From G963664835 sp965220775 (lineage in GTDB: Bacteria > Chloroflexota > UBA6077 > FW602-bin22 > JBCLEL01), in contig OZ244845.1 of assembly GCA_965220775.1 (NCBI GenBank), positions 806,001-870,000 of the forward strand: a stretch of 64,000 bases of DNA, in the 5' to 3' direction. The position numbers and the translations under genes are program-made. Below are positions 61,716-64,000 of the stretch, piece after piece. Within the stretch, counting starts at the first letter, position 1. The number at the start of each line of letters is the position of its first letter. Below the pieces are notes generated by a model. That model was not told where the DNA came from. It did no database searches and was given only the letters and a program-made list of their open reading frames with translations.

Positions 61716-63602
61716 ATGACTGAATGGAAACCCGGCCAGCCGATCGGCTACGTTCGGTCGGAGATTCCTGAGTTCGACATGCCGGCGTACCAAGGCCAGC
61801 ATTATGAAAGTATGGCGCCTGATACGCTTGATCTAGCCGATCGTGCTAGCCTGGTCATCCACGCAATGACCGAAGCTGCCGATCCCGAAGCCGACTACGA
61901 GCCCTATATGGAGGTCTGGTTCGACCGCAGACCGCCCCAAATGTGGCACGACTGGTGCGGGCCCGGGATGATGGCGAAATTCCTAGAGGCGACGCCGCTA
62001 ATGCGGATCGTCAGCGGCAGCGATCTGAATGGCCACGTCGAGCGAAAGTGGGCCGAGGTGGCATTGCGCGGGTTGGGATCGGACGGGCTCTTCTACTCGC
62101 CTCTAGAAGGCCGGCCCTGGGCGGACGAGGATTCGCCTAGCCCTGTGCATACGGCGACTGGCCAGGTTGTGGCCCCTTTGACCTTTGGCAAGCTGCTCTC
62201 GGCTATGGCCGTATTGGCCTACCGAGATGGCGGTTCGGTTTGGCGGGACGCCAGTCGTCGCTTGGTGGATGGAATCATCGGATTGGCGGTGGACGCCGGC
62301 GATATCGCCTACTTCTGGCCGGATTGCATGGATGCGCGAAAAGAACGCCCGGCTAGTGTAGAGGCGCCGACTAAAGGAGTGAACCAGGAGAGCTCTCGCA
62401 CCCCACACGGATTGGTGCACGCTTACCGGCTCCTGGGCTACGAGCCGGCTCTGACGCTAGCCGGCAAGATCATCAACTACATGCGCCGGTATTTCTACGG
62501 CGCCGATGGCAGCTTTATGCGCGTCCCCGGCGATTCGACCTATGCCCACTTCCATGCCCACGCTCACGGGCTATTGGCAATGCAGGACTACGCCGAGACC
62601 GCAGATGACCAGGAAGTGATGGAGTTTGTCGTACGCAGCTTCGAGTTCGCCAAGGGTGTGGGAACCCAGCTGGAACGGCAGGTAGCCTATGACTTTGCCG
62701 TGGCGCCAGGATCTGGATTGCTCGGTTTCTTCCCATGTCATATCAGTAGCCCCGAGTGGGAGGGCTCTGAGCTGTGTCAAGTCGCTGATATGATCGCGCT
62801 GGCGTTGAAGCTGTCGGAGGCCGGTGTCGGCGATTACTGGGACGACGCTGATAGATGGATTCGCAACATGTTTGCCGAAGGCCAGTTGCTATCCACCGAT
62901 TGGATCTCCCGAGTACCCGAGAACATGTTCGCGAGCTTGCCTTCGTGGGCAGAGCCCCATACCCTGAAACCATCGCCGGTTAAGCCCTACGACACCACCG
63001 ATCGGGTAGCGGAGCGCTGTTTGGGGACGTTTGCCGGCTGGCCGGCGGCCAATGATTGGTACGTGGGATCCGGCGTCGGCATTGCCTACTGTTGCACGGC
63101 AAACTCGGCACACACGATCTACCGAACTTGGGAGCGCATCCTGCGGCATCAGGATGGCAAGCTGCGAGTGAACTTGCTGCTGAACCGGGCCTCGCCCTGG
63201 GCTGACGTGGAAAGCTATATACCTTATCAGGGTAGGGTCGACGTGAAGGTGAAGCAGCCGGTTGACCTCGCTATACGAATTCCCGAGTGGGTTGCACCCG
63301 GTGACACCCGCTGTCGAGTGAACGATAGAGAGCGCAACCTCAGTTGGGACGGAAGATACGCCCAGGTAGGCTCGGTCCTACCTCAAGATCTGGTCAGCTT
63401 GAGCTTTCCGATCTTTGAACGCACGAACAAAATTCGCGTCGAAAAGCAGCGCTTCACCATAGTGCGCAAAGGAAACGACGTGGTTTCAATTGATCCGCCT
63501 GGCCGTTACAATCCCTTGTACCAAAGGCAACACTACCGTGATGACGAACCACGTTGGCGTAGGTTCAACCGCTTCGTCTCCACGGAACGTATTGACTGGT
63601 AA
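61716..63602 (+). CDS. GH127-like (beta-L-arabinofuranosidase-like) protein with complete Cys site
   Basis: 628 residues. E352 and C354 (SELCQVADM) and the C459-C460 pair (IAYCCTANSAH) match the Glu and Cys residues that hold zinc in GH127 beta-L-arabinofuranosidases, where one Cys is the nucleophile. It also shows GYEPALTLAGKIINYMRR, SEAGVGDYWDDADRWIRNMFAEGQ and RVNLLLNRASPWADVESY. AAGGAGC precedes ATG 61716. It follows the GH-D-like gene in the same operon. The assignment is by motifs only, and the protein may belong to a neighbouring uncharacterised family. Confidence 0.72.
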   Translation: MTEWKPGQPIGYVRSEIPEFDMPAYQGQHYESMAPDTLDLADRASLVIHAMTEAADPEADYEPYMEVWFDRRPPQMWHDWCGPGMMAKFLEATPLMRIVSGSDLNGHVERKWAEVALRGLGSDGLFYSPLEGRPWADEDSPSPVHTATGQVVAPLTFGKLLSAMAVLAYRDGGSVWRDASRRLVDGIIGLAVDAGDIAYFWPDCMDARKERPASVEAPTKGVNQESSRTPHGLVHAYRLLGYEPALTLAGKIINYMRRYFYGADGSFMRVPGDSTYAHFHAHAHGLLAMQDYAETADDQEVMEFVVRSFEFAKGVGTQLERQVAYDFAVAPGSGLLGFFPCHISSPEWEGSELCQVADMIALALKLSEAGVGDYWDDADRWIRNMFAEGQLLSTDWISRVPENMFASLPSWAEPHTLKPSPVKPYDTTDRVAERCLGTFAGWPAANDWYVGSGVGIAYCCTANSAHTIYRTWERILRHQDGKLRVNLLLNRASPWADVESYIPYQGRVDVKVKQPVDLAIRIPEWVAPGDTRCRVNDRERNLSWDGRYAQVGSVLPQDLVSLSFPIFERTNKIRVEKQRFTIVRKGNDVVSIDPPGRYNPLYQRQHYRDDEPRWRRFNRFVSTERIDW

Positions 63603-63627
63603 GACAGAGCGGCAATGGCATTCGGCT

Positions 63628-64000
63628 ATGACCGGCGAAGAGCCAAGCAGCATCCAAGAGCAGATCGCAAACAAGCTGACGGCCTGGGCTAAGCCAAAGA
63701 GCCGGCCAAATGACCGATCTCAGACAGATAGCTCACCCAGGCTATCCCGTCGCGCGTTGCTAATTGGCGCCGCCGGCCTAGCCGTCGCATCTGGGGCGGC
63801 CCGAGTTGTCGCCAGCGTCACGCATCCGCCGGCCGCGCTGCCGACCTTTGAACAGATAACGTCGCAGGCCGGTATAGCCTTTCGACACCGGCGGCACCAG
63901 AGTGCTCATGCTATTCAGGCCGGCGCCGCGTTTTTCGATTTCAATGGAAACGGCCGACAGGACCTGTTCCTGACAAATGCCCACGGCCCCAACGCGCTCT
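63628..64000 (+). CDS. FG-GAP/CRTAC1-like exported protein (3' partial)
   Basis: The frame runs off the window. ATG 63628 is followed by a polar leader, then a twin-arginine signal (SRRALLIGAAGLAVASGA) and FEQITSQAGIAFRH. The first calcium-binding-like repeat AAFFDFNGNGRQDLFLTNAHGPNAL is typical of CRTAC1/VCBS-type proteins, which usually have seven such blades. It lies 25 bases after the GH127-like gene and is probably the last or middle gene of the same operon, outside the membrane. Confidence 0.78.
   Translation, partial: MTGEEPSSIQEQIANKLTAWAKPKSRPNDRSQTDSSPRLSRRALLIGAAGLAVASGAARVVASVTHPPAALPTFEQITSQAGIAFRHRRHQSAHAIQAGAAFFDFNGNGRQDLFLTNAHGPNAL

Overview
The window looks like a chromosomal stretch of an uncultured, moderately GC-rich bacterium, most likely a member of the Chloroflexota. 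The hints are a binding-protein lipoprotein with the acidic VEVEKEVVV-type linker after its lipobox, a MurT/GatD pair, many TTG and GTG starts with good Shine-Dalgarno sites, and heavy loading with sugar ABC transporters, sugar isomerases, oxidoreductases and phytanoyl-CoA dioxygenase (PhyH)-like genes. The assignment is an inference from gene content, because no rRNA or tRNA gene was seen. Nothing in the window looks like phage, plasmid or CRISPR.

Layout. 1-3077: end of an NHL-TPR-Yip1 membrane protein and two sugar ABC permeases. 3078-7349: two PhyH genes between clusters of short hairpin repeats, with relics of a PIN toxin and an ABC permease. 7350-19485: an orphan BrnA-like antitoxin, then a long co-directional run: a TPP enzyme, an IolE-like isomerase, a creatininase-family hydrolase, a PhyH protein, a binding protein fused to two sugar-binding-like modules, two permeases, a bicupin and a double epimerase. 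20137-26937: an orphan permease, a clan GH-D-like glycosidase and three more PhyH genes. 26976-32585: two SGNH-like paralogues around an aldo/keto reductase, then a sulfatase-fold enzyme with Thr at the nucleophile position. 33799-41318: a ketose 3-epimerase-like protein, two Gfo/Idh/MocA oxidoreductases, a 3-hydroxyisobutyrate dehydrogenase-like enzyme, a DinB-like protein and a methyltransferase. 41917-47373: two ABC-2 permeases, murT-gatD and an MFS transporter. 47596-53631 (minus strand): a beta-propeller, a beta-helix protein, an SDR and a GH127-like protein. 54005-64000: two PhyH genes, an FAD-oxidoreductase relic, a complete sugar ABC transporter followed by GH-D-like and GH127-like enzymes, and the start of an FG-GAP protein.

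How the genes work together. Three sugar uptake systems, two pairs of paralogous glycosidase-like enzymes and a broad set of sugar isomerases, epimerases and dehydrogenases point to scavenging of complex, possibly modified carbohydrates or cyclitols. Eight PhyH-like dioxygenases, six of them one close subfamily, suggest oxidative tailoring of small molecules, but their substrates cannot be read from sequence.

Between gene blocks lie mosaics of four or five hairpin repeat families whose stems show compensatory changes. They separate the PhyH genes from each other and lie next to gene relics, so they probably mark the sites where this region is reshuffled.
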